Assembly (NCBI RefSeq): GCF_006715785.1
Contig: NZ_VFNX01000002.1
Span: 682,001-746,000 of the forward strand
DNA: 64,000 bases
Direction: 5' to 3'
Source: Streptomyces puniciscabiei
GTDB taxonomy: Bacteria > Actinomycetota > Actinomycetes > Streptomycetales > Streptomycetaceae
The position numbers were made by a program, and so were the translations under genes. Under the pieces are notes generated by a model, which worked only from the letters and a program-made list of their open reading frames with translations, was not told where the DNA came from and made no database searches. Shown piece after piece: positions 42,052-49,766 of the stretch (position 1 is its first letter; every line of letters begins with the position of its first letter).

Positions 42052-42954
42052 ATGCGTATCGGACTGCTGGGGACGGGCCCGTGGGCCCGGGCGGCGTACG
42101 CCCCCGCCCTCGCCGGGCACCCCGGCGTGGAGTTCGCCGGGGTGTGGGGCCGCCGGCCGGAGGCCGCCACCACGCTGGCCGAGCGGTACGACGTAACGGC
42201 ATATGACGACGTGGACGCGCTGCTGGCCGGCGTGGACGCCGTCGCCGTGGCCCTGCCACCGTCCGTACAGGCCGAGTTCGCGGTGCGGGCCGCTCGGGCG
42301 GGCCGTCATCTGCTGCTGGACAAGCCGCTCGCGGTGTCGGTGGCCGACGGGCGGGCCGTCGTGGCCGCCGTCGAGCGGGCCGGGGTGGCCTCGGTCGTCT
42401 TCTTCACCGCCCGCTTCCAGAAGGAGCCGGACGCCTGGATCGAGGAACAGGCCGCAGTGGCGGGCTGGTTCACGGCCCGCGCGCAGTGGCTGGGGGCCGT
42501 GTTCACCACCGACAGCCCGTTCGCCGCCTCGCCGTGGCGACGGGAGAAGGGCGCGCTGTGGGACGTGGGTCCGCACGCGCTGTCGGTGCTGCTGCCGGTC
42601 CTCGGCGACGTACGGCAGGTCGTGGCGGCGGCGCACGGTCCGGCGGACACCGTGCATCTTGTCCTCGACCATGCCACCGGTGCGTCGAGCGCCCTCACCC
42701 TCAGCCTGACGGCGCCGCCGGCGGCGGCCGGGGCCGATGTGGAACTGCGGGGTGAGGCGGGCGTGGCGCTGATGCCGGGGAGTTCCGAAGGAGCGATCCC
42801 GGCGCTCTCCCGCGCCACCGACGCCCTGCTCACGGCCGCCCGCACGGGCCGCCCCCACGCCTGCGACGCCGCGTTCGGCCTCCGCGTCACCGAGATCCTG
42901 GCAACGGCGCAGGCACGCCTGACGGACGACAGGGACCTGGTCCCGGCCGACTGA
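42052..42954 (+). CDS. Gfo/Idh/MocA-family NAD(P)-dependent oxidoreductase
   Basis: 300 residues from ATG 42052 (AAAGGA upstream). Rossmann start MRIGLLGTGPWARAAYAPAL, then VWGRRPEAATTLAERY, VDAVAVALPPSVQAEFAVRAARAGRHLLLDKPLAVSVADG (the EKP motif is DKP here). The C-terminal alpha/beta domain has REKGALWDVGPHALSVLLPVLGDV with the conserved Asp and His. Family members oxidise or reduce sugars, inositols and similar alcohols. It begins 38 bp after tgmB and may be in the same transcript. Canonical graspetide clusters of this group more often carry a PIMT-type methyltransferase, so a tailoring role would be unusual and is only inferred. Confidence 0.9.
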   Translation: MRIGLLGTGPWARAAYAPALAGHPGVEFAGVWGRRPEAATTLAERYDVTAYDDVDALLAGVDAVAVALPPSVQAEFAVRAARAGRHLLLDKPLAVSVADGRAVVAAVERAGVASVVFFTARFQKEPDAWIEEQAAVAGWFTARAQWLGAVFTTDSPFAASPWRREKGALWDVGPHALSVLLPVLGDVRQVVAAAHGPADTVHLVLDHATGASSALTLSLTAPPAAAGADVELRGEAGVALMPGSSEGAIPALSRATDALLTAARTGRPHACDAAFGLRVTEILATAQARLTDDRDLVPAD

Positions 42955-42999
42955 CCGGTGACCGGGCCGGCGGGCCCCTGGTGGCCGTGGACGCCGGCG

Positions 43000-43036
43000 C
43001 TCGGGGTGAGACGAAGCCGCTCCGGCTCACCCCGAG
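43000..43036. terminator. Bidirectional terminator after the graspetide operon
   Basis: CTCGGGGTG (43000-43008) pairs with CACCCCGAG (43028-43036), and inside it AGCCG (43015-43019) pairs with CGGCT (43023-43027), giving a long bulged hairpin with a CTC loop. It lies between convergent stops at 42954 and 43052. Confidence 0.75.
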
Positions 43037-43051
43037 GCCGGGCCCCGGAAC

Positions 43052-43897
43052 TCAGTAGCCGATGACGTCCGTGAAGCCGTGCCCGGATATGGCCTCTCCC
43101 GCGAGTGTGCCGGTCACCTGACAGGCGCCGGTGTAGGCGCCCTGCGTGGCGAACAGCTCGCGACGGGTGATGTCGAGGGACGCGTCGAGGCTCGGAACGG
43201 TCAGCACCCCGTGCCCGTCCCGGTCGGTTCGCCGAGCTCGGGTGATCAGGTGTGAGCCGTCGGGCTTGAGCTCGGTGAGCCAGGAGGTGCCGTCTCCCCC
43301 TGTGTCCCAGACGCTCAGGTACCGGCCCGCGCCGAGGTCGAGTCCGAGCCAGGTGAAGCGCGGTGCCTCGGTGGTCCCGGAGACCCACTGCCGGTCGAAC
43401 CAGGTGCGTCCGCCGACCTGATGCGTGACCCCGTCCACGGTGATGGTCCCCGACGTGGTCAGGCCGGGCAGCGCGTACTGGCCCGTCGTCCCGCCGAAGA
43501 AGGGGAACACTCCGGCGCCGCCGTTGTAGAGCACGGGGCCCTCGCGTCGCAGGGTGAGCCGGATCGAGGCGGTGTCCGTGGCACCGGACACCGCCAGCTC
43601 GTCCAGGTCCCCGCTCAGGGTCAGGATCGACGTCTTCACCTCGAGCGAGTCCGCGGACACCATCGCGCCGGCCTCGGTGTCGATCGCATGCCCGGCGCCG
43701 GTCTGGCCGTCCGGTTCCCGGAGCAGCGCGACCGTGCTGAGACAGGCGCCGTTCATCTCCATCGCGTGGATCTTCACCCAGAAGACCTTCTCGTCGTCGT
43801 GCAACCTGGCGCCGAACCACCAGGAGTCGGCGTCGACGGCGGAGTTCGCCGCGAGCGCGCGGGCGGCGTCGATCAGCGTGGGACGGGGCGTGGTCAT
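43052..43897 (-). CDS. Lipocalin-like (CrtC/AttH-type) protein
   Basis: 281 residues from ATG 43897 with AGGAGA upstream. It is an all-beta two-domain protein of the CrtC/AttH lipocalin-like superfamily: DADSWWFGARLHDDEKVFWVKIHAMEMNG at the N-terminus, RREGPVLYNGGAGVFPFFGGTTGQYALPGLTTSGTITVDGVTHQVGGRTWFDRQWV in the centre (the WFDRQW motif marks the family) and FTWLGLDLGAGRYLSVWD. Relatives include hydroxyneurosporene synthase and AttH. No signal peptide or carotenoid genes are nearby, so substrate binding or a cyclase/hydratase role is open. Confidence 0.85.
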   Translation of the reverse strand: MTTPRPTLIDAARALAANSAVDADSWWFGARLHDDEKVFWVKIHAMEMNGACLSTVALLREPDGQTGAGHAIDTEAGAMVSADSLEVKTSILTLSGDLDELAVSGATDTASIRLTLRREGPVLYNGGAGVFPFFGGTTGQYALPGLTTSGTITVDGVTHQVGGRTWFDRQWVSGTTEAPRFTWLGLDLGAGRYLSVWDTGGDGTSWLTELKPDGSHLITRARRTDRDGHGVLTVPSLDASLDITRRELFATQGAYTGACQVTGTLAGEAISGHGFTDVIGY

Positions 43898-43981
43898 CAA
43901 CTCTCCTGTCACGGGCGGCCGTTGACGGCCGGGCTTCATGATCAAGCGTAGGTCTCCGGCCGCACGGCGCCCGCGCCCGCG

Positions 43982-44341
43982 TCAGCCCCCCGCCCGTCCC
44001 TCCCCTGACGGCTCCTCGATCGGCTCGTCGCTCCAGCGGAACCACGCCCGGTCGCCCTCGATGTGCAGCAGGAACGCAGAGACCGGACCGTCCGGCGACG
44101 ACAGGGAGACTCGGCGCGCTATCTCGTCGTACGCCCTCTCCCATGCCTCCCAGCCATGTTCGTCCTCGTCGGCCCGTTCCAGCAAAGCCAGTTCACCGGC
44201 GAAGAGGTCCCGCACGGTGGCGAAGCCGGGGCCCGCGGCGAAGGTGCCCGACAGCCACGGGAAGTCGGCCTCGTCGATCAGGATGTCGCCGACCGCCTCC
44301 TGCCCCGCGCACACCCGCCACACCTCGCCGACGAATCCCAT
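43982..44341 (-). CDS. Conserved hypothetical protein, 119 residues
   Basis: ATG 44341 lies behind GGGGGAGGGA. Sequence begins MGFVGEVWRVCAGQEAVGDILIDEADFPWLSGTFAAGPGFATVRDLFAGELALLE and contains ISL-like strands near ARRVSLSSPDGPVSAFLLHIEGDRAWFRWSDEP. Acidic (many D/E), cytoplasmic, with one cysteine. It is typical of Streptomyces conserved hypotheticals that often lie beside acetyltransferases. I cannot assign a function. The downstream gap to the lipocalin-like gene is 84 bp. Confidence 0.7.
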   Translation of the reverse strand: MGFVGEVWRVCAGQEAVGDILIDEADFPWLSGTFAAGPGFATVRDLFAGELALLERADEDEHGWEAWERAYDEIARRVSLSSPDGPVSAFLLHIEGDRAWFRWSDEPIEEPSGEGRAGG

Positions 44342-44387
44342 GGTCCCTCCCCCACCGCACTGCCGATCACCACTGGCGCCCAGCATG

Positions 44388-45296
44388 TCACCCGCCACTG
44401 ACAACACGGTCGGACCAGAAGTTGATGCGCTCCCGTACGACGGGGTAGCCGGCCCTGGTGAAGTGTGCGGCCATGGGGAAGTTGGACCGATCGGTGGCGG
44501 CGGCGATGAAGCCGGCGCCCTGGGCCGCCAGGAAGTGGGTGCACTCGGTCAGCAGGTCGAAGGCGTAGCCGTGACCCCGCTGTTCCGGCACGACGCCGAT
44601 GAAGCCGACGCAGGGTCCGGACGGATTGCGTGCGGGGATGTGGATGCCGACCGGCTCGCCCTCGGGCGTGCGGGCGATCCGCCACCAGTCGCGCGGGGAC
44701 GCAAGCCAGTGAAAGACGTCCAGTTCCCGCTGCGCGGCCAGGTCCGGCCCGCCCTCTTCGAGCGCCCGGCGGGCGTGGGCGTCGAGGGTGACCGAGTGGA
44801 TGCGGCGCAGCAGGTCGTGGAAGACGGCGTCGTCCGGCTCGGCGGCGAAGACGAGGCGGCCGGGGCGCTCGGGCAGGCCCCGGTCCGGGGTCCAGCGGTA
44901 CAGGTAGCGCTCCACCAGCGGCGTGTAGCCGGCCGCCCGCGCGGCGGCGGTCCGGATGTCCACGGCGGTCCGCAGCCGGGGGTCGGTCCGCCAGCCGGCG
45001 GGCGCGTCGAGTTCGAGTTCGTCGGTCTGCCAGGGCGCCGTCCGCAGGAGTTCAGCTCCTGCCTCCTCCTCGCCCTCGGCCACGTCGAACCAGTTGATCA
45101 GGAGCGGCTCGGGGTCCTCGGGCCGGCCCCACCAGGCGGCGCGGGCCACGGTGCGGCCGTCGCGTACGGCGATGCGCTGCCAGTCGGGGCGGTAGCGGGT
45201 GTTGCGGTGCTTGTCACGCAGCGCCAGCGGGTCGGGCATGGTGTCGAAAAGGTGCGCGGTGCTCTCGTCGAGCGCGCGGATGACCGGGGTGGTCAT
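44388..45296 (-). CDS. GNAT-family N-acetyltransferase
   Basis: 302 residues from ATG 45296 with GGAGGAAT upstream. The C-terminal GNAT domain has the acetyl-CoA loop GPCVGFIGVVPEQRGHGYAFDLLTECTHFLAAQGAGFIAAATDRSNFPMAAHFTRAGYPVVRERINFWSD (Q/R-x-x-G-x-G/A is QRGHGY; N and Y follow). The N-terminal half looks like a degenerate second GNAT fold (WQRIAVRDGRTVARAAWWGRPED), as in tandem-GNAT proteins. Acceptor unknown. An 18-codon ORF with a strong ribosome site precedes it by 51 bp. Confidence 0.9.
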   Translation of the reverse strand: MTTPVIRALDESTAHLFDTMPDPLALRDKHRNTRYRPDWQRIAVRDGRTVARAAWWGRPEDPEPLLINWFDVAEGEEEAGAELLRTAPWQTDELELDAPAGWRTDPRLRTAVDIRTAAARAAGYTPLVERYLYRWTPDRGLPERPGRLVFAAEPDDAVFHDLLRRIHSVTLDAHARRALEEGGPDLAAQRELDVFHWLASPRDWWRIARTPEGEPVGIHIPARNPSGPCVGFIGVVPEQRGHGYAFDLLTECTHFLAAQGAGFIAAATDRSNFPMAAHFTRAGYPVVRERINFWSDRVVSGG

Positions 45297-45347
45297 GGAT
45301 TCCTCCGGGATGCGTGCCGCGGTACGGCGGCGGGGACGCGCTCCCGG

Positions 45348-45404
45348 TCAGGCGTGGCACACCCGGGTGACGGTGAGGCGGGAGCGCGGGATGACAGTGG
45401 CCAT
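45348..45404 (-). CDS. Possible 18-residue leader peptide upstream of the GNAT gene
   Basis: ATG 45404 is preceded by AAGGAGG at eight bases, one of the best Shine-Dalgarno sites in the window. The ORF reads MATVIPRSRLTVTRVCHA then TGA at 45348. Arg-rich short peptides ending in Cys-containing tails are seen as leader ORFs in Streptomyces. The rest of the 291-bp gap shows no other gene. It may be a leader, a small protein or chance. Confidence 0.4.
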   Translation of the reverse strand: MATVIPRSRLTVTRVCHA

Positions 45405-45587
45405 GACGCTCGCCTCCTTCCGGTCCGTCTCGGGCATGCCGCGCACAGGCTATGCGGGGCGCACGCGGGCGTCCACCGCTTTTCGCGGGCCACGGCCGGG
45501 ACGGGAGCTCGCGGGCCGCAGCCGGGACGAGGGCCCGGTGCCATCGAGGGGGAGGCCCTGGTGCGCGGGGCGGCGTAGCTTGGGGAT

Positions 45588-46694
45588 GTGAGATCGATGC
45601 GCGGCGGGTCGTCGCATCGGGACCTGGAAGATCGCGGCTGGTTGCGGGGCGCGCCGCCGCCGTGGTGGGTACGGGTGCTGCCTGTGCTGCTGCTCGTGGC
45701 GATCACCGTGGCCACGGTGATCACTCCGGCCGCGCGGGACGCCGGCTTCCTCCTGGGCGCTATTCCGCCGCTGGCGGTCCTGTCGTACGGCCCGCTGGCG
45801 ACCGCGGTCCTCGGTCTCGGGGTGGTCGCGGTGCTGAATATCCCCGCCACCCATCTCAACCGCCCCGGCAACACCGATCTGCTCAGCATCGTGTTCGTGG
45901 CCGCGCTGAGTGTGTTCGTGTCCTACGTGCGCAGTCGCCGGGACGCCCAGCTGGACACGGAACGGGCGATCGCCGAGGCGGTGCAGCGGGCCGTGATGCC
46001 GCCGCTGCCGGAGCGCGTCGGGCAAGTGGGCTGCGCGGGCTTCTACCGGGCCGCGCAGGACGGGACGCTGGTGGGCGGGGACTTCTTCGACGTACGGGAC
46101 GGCCCGTACGGGGTGCGCGCGGTGATGGGCGATGTGCAGGGGCACGGGCTGTCGGCGGTCGCGACGGTGGTGTCGCTGCTGGGCGCCTTCCGCGAGGCGG
46201 CGCTGGAGCAGCCGGACCTGGAGTCGGTCGCCGCGCGGATGGACCGCAGGCTGGCGGTGGACTCGGCGGGCGTGCGCCACGCGGAGCTGTTCGCCACCGG
46301 GGTGCTGCTGGAGTTCTCCGCCGACGGCCGTGCCGTGCGGGTGGTCGCCTGTGGTCATCCGGCGCCCGTGCTGCTGCACGAGGAGGACGCCCTGGAGGTG
46401 ACGGTCGCGCCGGGACCGCCACTGGGGCTCGGGCTGGTCGGCGCCGGCCCGCCGAAGGAGGTCACCGTGACGCTCGGGCCGGGCGACCGGCTCTTCCTGG
46501 CCTCCGACGGGGTGTGGGAGGCCCGGGACGCCCACGACGCCTTCTATCCGCTGTCCGCGCGGCTGGCCGCCCTGACGGGAACGGCGTCCGCCGAGCTGCC
46601 CGGGACGGTGTGGACGGACCTCGTCGAGCGGGGCTACGAGGTCCGGGACGACGTCACCATGCTGGTGCTGGCGCCCGCACCACCGGTCGCGTGA
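45588..46694 (+). CDS. Membrane-anchored PP2C (SpoIIE-type) phosphatase
   Basis: 368 residues. The N-terminus has three to four hydrophobic helices (VLPVLLLVAITVATVIT, AGFLLGAIPPLAVLSYG, LATAVLGLGVVAVLNIP, LLSIVFVAALSVFVSYV). Then the phosphatase domain: AVQRAVMPPLPERVGQVGCAGFYRAAQDGTLVGGDFFDVRDGPYGVRAVMGDVQGHGLSAVATVV with the metal-binding Asp residues (GGDFFD, GDVQGHG), and LFLASDGVWEARD. It should dephosphorylate anti-anti-sigma (STAS) proteins or similar targets from the membrane. GTG 45588 is six bases after TAGCTT (45576-45581), so a leaderless transcript is likely. Confidence 0.93.
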   Translation: MRSMRGGSSHRDLEDRGWLRGAPPPWWVRVLPVLLLVAITVATVITPAARDAGFLLGAIPPLAVLSYGPLATAVLGLGVVAVLNIPATHLNRPGNTDLLSIVFVAALSVFVSYVRSRRDAQLDTERAIAEAVQRAVMPPLPERVGQVGCAGFYRAAQDGTLVGGDFFDVRDGPYGVRAVMGDVQGHGLSAVATVVSLLGAFREAALEQPDLESVAARMDRRLAVDSAGVRHAELFATGVLLEFSADGRAVRVVACGHPAPVLLHEEDALEVTVAPGPPLGLGLVGAGPPKEVTVTLGPGDRLFLASDGVWEARDAHDAFYPLSARLAALTGTASAELPGTVWTDLVERGYEVRDDVTMLVLAPAPPVA

Positions 46695-46706
46695 CAGCCA
46701 TGCCGG

Positions 46707-47147
46707 TCAGCCCACGTCCCACAGGAAGCGGTGGGTGTGGATGCCGAAGTACGGGAACGACTGGATCTCGCGGACGCCCTCCAGGGGCCGTACCACGTCG
46801 TTGACGAAGTCCAGCAGGGCCTTCGGGCCGGGGGCGACCACCTCGGCGAAGAGATCGAATCCGCCCGAGGTCAGCACCGCGTAGACGACCTCCGGGCGTT
46901 CGGCGAGGGCGTCGGCGACGGCGCGGGGATCGCCGTCGGCACCGATGCCGAGCAGGGCCATGGCCTGTCCGCCCATGGCCATCGGATCGGTGACCCCGAC
47001 CACCTGGACGGCCCTGGAGTCCAGCAGCCGCTGCAGCCGCTGCCGCGCCGCCGAGGCGGACAGGCCGACCTTCGGGCCGAGGTCGGCGTAGGCGATACGG
47101 CCGTCGGTCTGCAGCTCGCGCAGGATGGCCCGGTCGATCTCGTCCAC
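46707..47147 (-). CDS. Lrp/AsnC-family regulator
   Basis: 146 residues from GTG 47147 with GAGAGGA upstream. N-terminal helix-turn-helix VDEIDRAILRELQTDGRIAYADLGPKVGLSASAARQRLQRLLDSRAVQ; C-terminal RAM/ligand domain AMALLGIGADGDPRAVADALAERPEVVYAVLTSGGFDLFAEVVAPGPKALLDFVNDVVRPLEGVREIQSFPYFGIHTHRF. Such regulators bind amino acids. It is encoded 32 bp after the class III aminotransferase on the same strand and probably regulates that operon in response to the enzyme's substrate. Confidence 0.93.
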   Translation of the reverse strand: MDEIDRAILRELQTDGRIAYADLGPKVGLSASAARQRLQRLLDSRAVQVVGVTDPMAMGGQAMALLGIGADGDPRAVADALAERPEVVYAVLTSGGFDLFAEVVAPGPKALLDFVNDVVRPLEGVREIQSFPYFGIHTHRFLWDVG

Positions 47148-47179
47148 GTGTGTCCTCTCGGGTAGGGGTGGCCGGGGCT

Positions 47180-48529
47180 TCAGTCCGCGAGCTCGGCGAG
47201 CGCGGCGGCGAAGACCTCGGTGTGGGTGTCGACGTCCTGCTCGGTGGTGTCCGGGCACATGAGCGCCATGTTGTGGAACGGGGTCAGCAGGATGCCCCGG
47301 TTGGCGAGGTAGAGGTGCAGGAAGTCCTCCAGCTCCGGGTCGGAGACGGCCGCGGACTCGGTGCCGGTGCGCGGCGCCGGGGTGGTGAAGCGGTACTCGG
47401 TGCGGGCGCCGAGCCGGCTCACCGACCAGGGCAGTCGGTAGGCGTCGATGCCGGCCCGGACACCCGCCTCGAAGCGCTCGGAGAGCTTGGTCATCCGGGT
47501 GAACGCCCCGTCGGTGAGGACGTGTTCGAGGGTGGCCCGCATCGCGGCGACCGAGAGCGCGTTGCCGGCGAGGGTGCCGCCGACGCCGCCCATGTCGACG
47601 AGGTCCAGGTCGGTGCGGGCCAGCAGCCGGTCGGCGAGTTCGGCGGACAGCCCGTAGGCGCCGGCCGGGATGCCGCCGCCGATGGCCTTGCCGATGGTCA
47701 GCAGGTCGGGTTCCAGGTCCCACGCGGCGGTGCAGCCGCCCGGTCCGGCGGAGAAGGTGTGGGTCTCGTCGTTGATGAGCAGGCTGCCGTAGCGCCTGGT
47801 CAGCTCGCGGACGCCGGTGAGGTAGGCGGGCTCCGGCAGGACGATGCCGATGTTGGTGAGGGCGGGCTCCATCAGGACGGCGGCGACGTCACCGTGGGCC
47901 AGCTCGCGCTCCAGGCCGGCGAGGTCGTTGAACTCGGCCACCCGGCTGGTCAGGGTCACGTCGCACGGCGCGCCGACGTTGCCGGGGCGGGCGGTGCCCG
48001 CGCCGTCCGGGCCGACGACGATCAGGGACTCGTCGACGCTGCCGTGGTAGCAGTAGCTGTTCACAAGGATCTTGGGGCGCCCGGTGACGGCCCGGGCCAG
48101 CCGGATCGCCCAGCGGTTGGCGTCGGTCGCGGTGAGCGAGAAACTCCAGCGCGCCAGGCCGAACCTGCGGGTCAGCTCGGCGCCGACCCACTCCGCGTCC
48201 TCCGTCGGCAGCATGGCCGTGGCCCCGCCCAGCTCGGCGAACCGGCGCTGCACGGCCTCGGTGACCGGGGCGGGCGAGTGGCCGGCCATGGCACCGGTGT
48301 CGCCGAGGCAGAAGTCGATGTACTCGTGCCCGTCCACATCGGTGACCCGTGCGCCGCGCGCACCGGCCAGGTAGCGGGGAAAGGCACCGGCCGTCTTGTT
48401 CATCCAGGTCATCGGCACCCGGCCGAAGAGGTGGCCGGCCCCCGCATAGGCCGCGCACGAGCGCGGGCCCAGGCGCTCGGCCTCGGCGCTCTCGCGGGCC
48501 AGGAGGGCGTGCAGGCGCGTGCGGTCCAT
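47180..48529 (-). CDS. Class III PLP-dependent aminotransferase (glutamate-semialdehyde-aminomutase-like)
   Basis: 449 residues from ATG 48529. Fold-type I features: DVDGHEYIDFCLGDTGAMAGHSPAPVTEAV, FSLTATDANRWAIRLARAVTGRPKILVNSYCYHGSVDESL, LLINDETHTFSAGPGGCTAAWDLEPDLLTIGKAIGGGIPAGAYGLS (DETHT binds PLP, the Lys in TIGKAIGGG is the Schiff base), and GVGGTLAGNALSVAAMRATLEHVL. This is a subgroup of class III aminotransferases near HemL, but with SFSLTATDANRWA rather than a HemL sequence, so it is not haem biosynthesis. Substrate unknown. The Lrp gene follows on the same strand. Confidence 0.92.
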   Translation of the reverse strand: MDRTRLHALLARESAEAERLGPRSCAAYAGAGHLFGRVPMTWMNKTAGAFPRYLAGARGARVTDVDGHEYIDFCLGDTGAMAGHSPAPVTEAVQRRFAELGGATAMLPTEDAEWVGAELTRRFGLARWSFSLTATDANRWAIRLARAVTGRPKILVNSYCYHGSVDESLIVVGPDGAGTARPGNVGAPCDVTLTSRVAEFNDLAGLERELAHGDVAAVLMEPALTNIGIVLPEPAYLTGVRELTRRYGSLLINDETHTFSAGPGGCTAAWDLEPDLLTIGKAIGGGIPAGAYGLSAELADRLLARTDLDLVDMGGVGGTLAGNALSVAAMRATLEHVLTDGAFTRMTKLSERFEAGVRAGIDAYRLPWSVSRLGARTEYRFTTPAPRTGTESAAVSDPELEDFLHLYLANRGILLTPFHNMALMCPDTTEQDVDTHTEVFAAALAELAD

Positions 48530-48754
48530 GGAGTACCTCGCTGGAGAAGGAGATGATTTGGGCGACTCTACGATCGAAATAGCAGCTCACTCAACATCTG
48601 ACGCATGAATCAACTGTCAGCACGCTCGAATCGAGCGAGGAGTCGATGTCCGACCACTGTGCGGGTGACGCGCCCCCTACGCCCAACTGACGAACCCGCA
48701 GCCGGAGTTCGAACGTTCCGCCGCAAACGCCAGGGTTCGCCACCCCTTCCGTCG

Positions 48755-48770
48755 CGTAGAAATATCTACG
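48755..48770. promoter_or_regulatory. Dyad in the divergent gap 48530-48818
   Basis: CGTAGA (48755-48760), AATA, TCTACG (48765-48770), a 6-bp inverted repeat in an AT pocket 49 bp before the hypothetical gene. The rest of the 289-bp divergent region is AT-rich near the aminotransferase start (TCTACGATCGAAATAGCAGC), where an Lrp-type site would be expected. Confidence 0.4.
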
Positions 48771-48818
48771 AGCATGCATATGCCGAGGGCAGGCGGACGA
48801 AGACACCCGGAGCGGTGC

Positions 48819-49286
48819 ATGACGAACACGATGTGGACGCGGGGCGTGGAGTGGCTGGCCGCGGCGGCGGCGGACCCGCGCTCGTGCAAATGGGAGTGGG
48901 ATCACGGCGAGGGCATCGCCCTGCTGGAGGCGGGCCGCTTCTGGGACGTGCTGAGCGTCCCCGAGCGGCTGGGCCTGCTCACCCTCGACCTGCTGTTCCG
49001 GCCCGGAATGCCCGTGCCGGGGCCGACGCTCGTCGACACCGCGGCGGGCCGGGTCGGGTTCTTCCTGCCGCCGGACCCCTCCGGGGGCTGGGTGGGCGCG
49101 GGTCTGCGCCACGCGACCAGGGGAGCCTGGGTCGCCGTACCGCCGCCGTACCGGCCCGCGCGTTTCCTGGAGTGGCTCGTGCCGCCGGACGGCTCCGGCG
49201 TGCTGCACGCGCCCGGTGTCCTGGAGGAGTCGCTGCGCCAGGCCAACGGGACCCTCGCCGTCCTCGCGCCGGTGTGCGGGCAGTGA
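48819..49286 (+). CDS. Conserved hypothetical protein, 155 residues
   Basis: ATG 48819 (GGAG seven bases upstream; an ATG at 48774 would add 15 residues). Sequence: MTNTMWTRGVEWLAAAAADPRSCKWEWDHGEGIALLEAGRFWDVLSVPERLGLLTLDLL, then VDTAAGRVGFFLPPDPSGGWVGAGLRHATRGAWVAVPPPYRPARFLEWLVPPDGSGVLHAP. The second half resembles the primase-polymerase-like N-terminal domains of short Streptomyces proteins (V-D-T...GWVAVPPP), without a visible catalytic DxD. The function is not assigned. It ends 4 bp from the convergent small ORF. Confidence 0.75.
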   Translation: MTNTMWTRGVEWLAAAAADPRSCKWEWDHGEGIALLEAGRFWDVLSVPERLGLLTLDLLFRPGMPVPGPTLVDTAAGRVGFFLPPDPSGGWVGAGLRHATRGAWVAVPPPYRPARFLEWLVPPDGSGVLHAPGVLEESLRQANGTLAVLAPVCGQ

Positions 49287-49290
49287 CGGT

Positions 49291-49518
49291 TCAGGCGCGT
49301 TCGGGCGTGGGCCGCGCACCCGGGCCGGCTCCGGGGAGGGCGGCCGAGAGCGCGCCGGTTTCCGCGGGCACGGTCCGTCCCTGCGCCCGCCACTCGGCGA
49401 CGAGTCCGGCGTAGATCGGCTCACGCGCCCGGTCCACCTGCGCCGGCCGGCCCGCCCGGCGAATCCGGTCCAGACGGTCGAGCCAATCCAAGCGGTGCGC
49501 CGGATCGAAGCGGTTCAT
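49291..49518 (-). CDS. Small hypothetical protein, 75 residues
   Basis: ATG 49518 starts MNRFDPAHRLDWLDRLDRIRRAGRPAQVDRAREPIYAGLVAEWRAQGRTVP, an amphipathic basic/acidic N-terminal half with good coding bias, then an Ala/Gly/Pro tail. No clear ribosome site precedes it. It is convergent with the upstream hypothetical (4-bp gap). It could be a real small protein or a lucky open frame. Confidence 0.45.
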   Translation of the reverse strand: MNRFDPAHRLDWLDRLDRIRRAGRPAQVDRAREPIYAGLVAEWRAQGRTVPAETGALSAALPGAGPGARPTPERA

Positions 49519-49766
49519 GCCGGGGCAACGCCCGGGGCCCGTGACCGGTACGGCCCGGCCCAGAGGCTCACCGGGTCGGGTGAGGCCGTCGCCGGAACGG
49601 GGCCTTCCGCCAGTCGGACAAGCATCCCTTCGGCAGGCGTCGCAGGGGGGCGGCCGCCGCTACCGCCCGGCGGGCGCGGCGGGGGGTGCGCTCCTATGCT
49701 GGGTGGGTCAGGGCTCCGACGTCCCGCTCAGCGCACGCTCGCCTCCCCCGTGCTTGGAGTCAGCCC

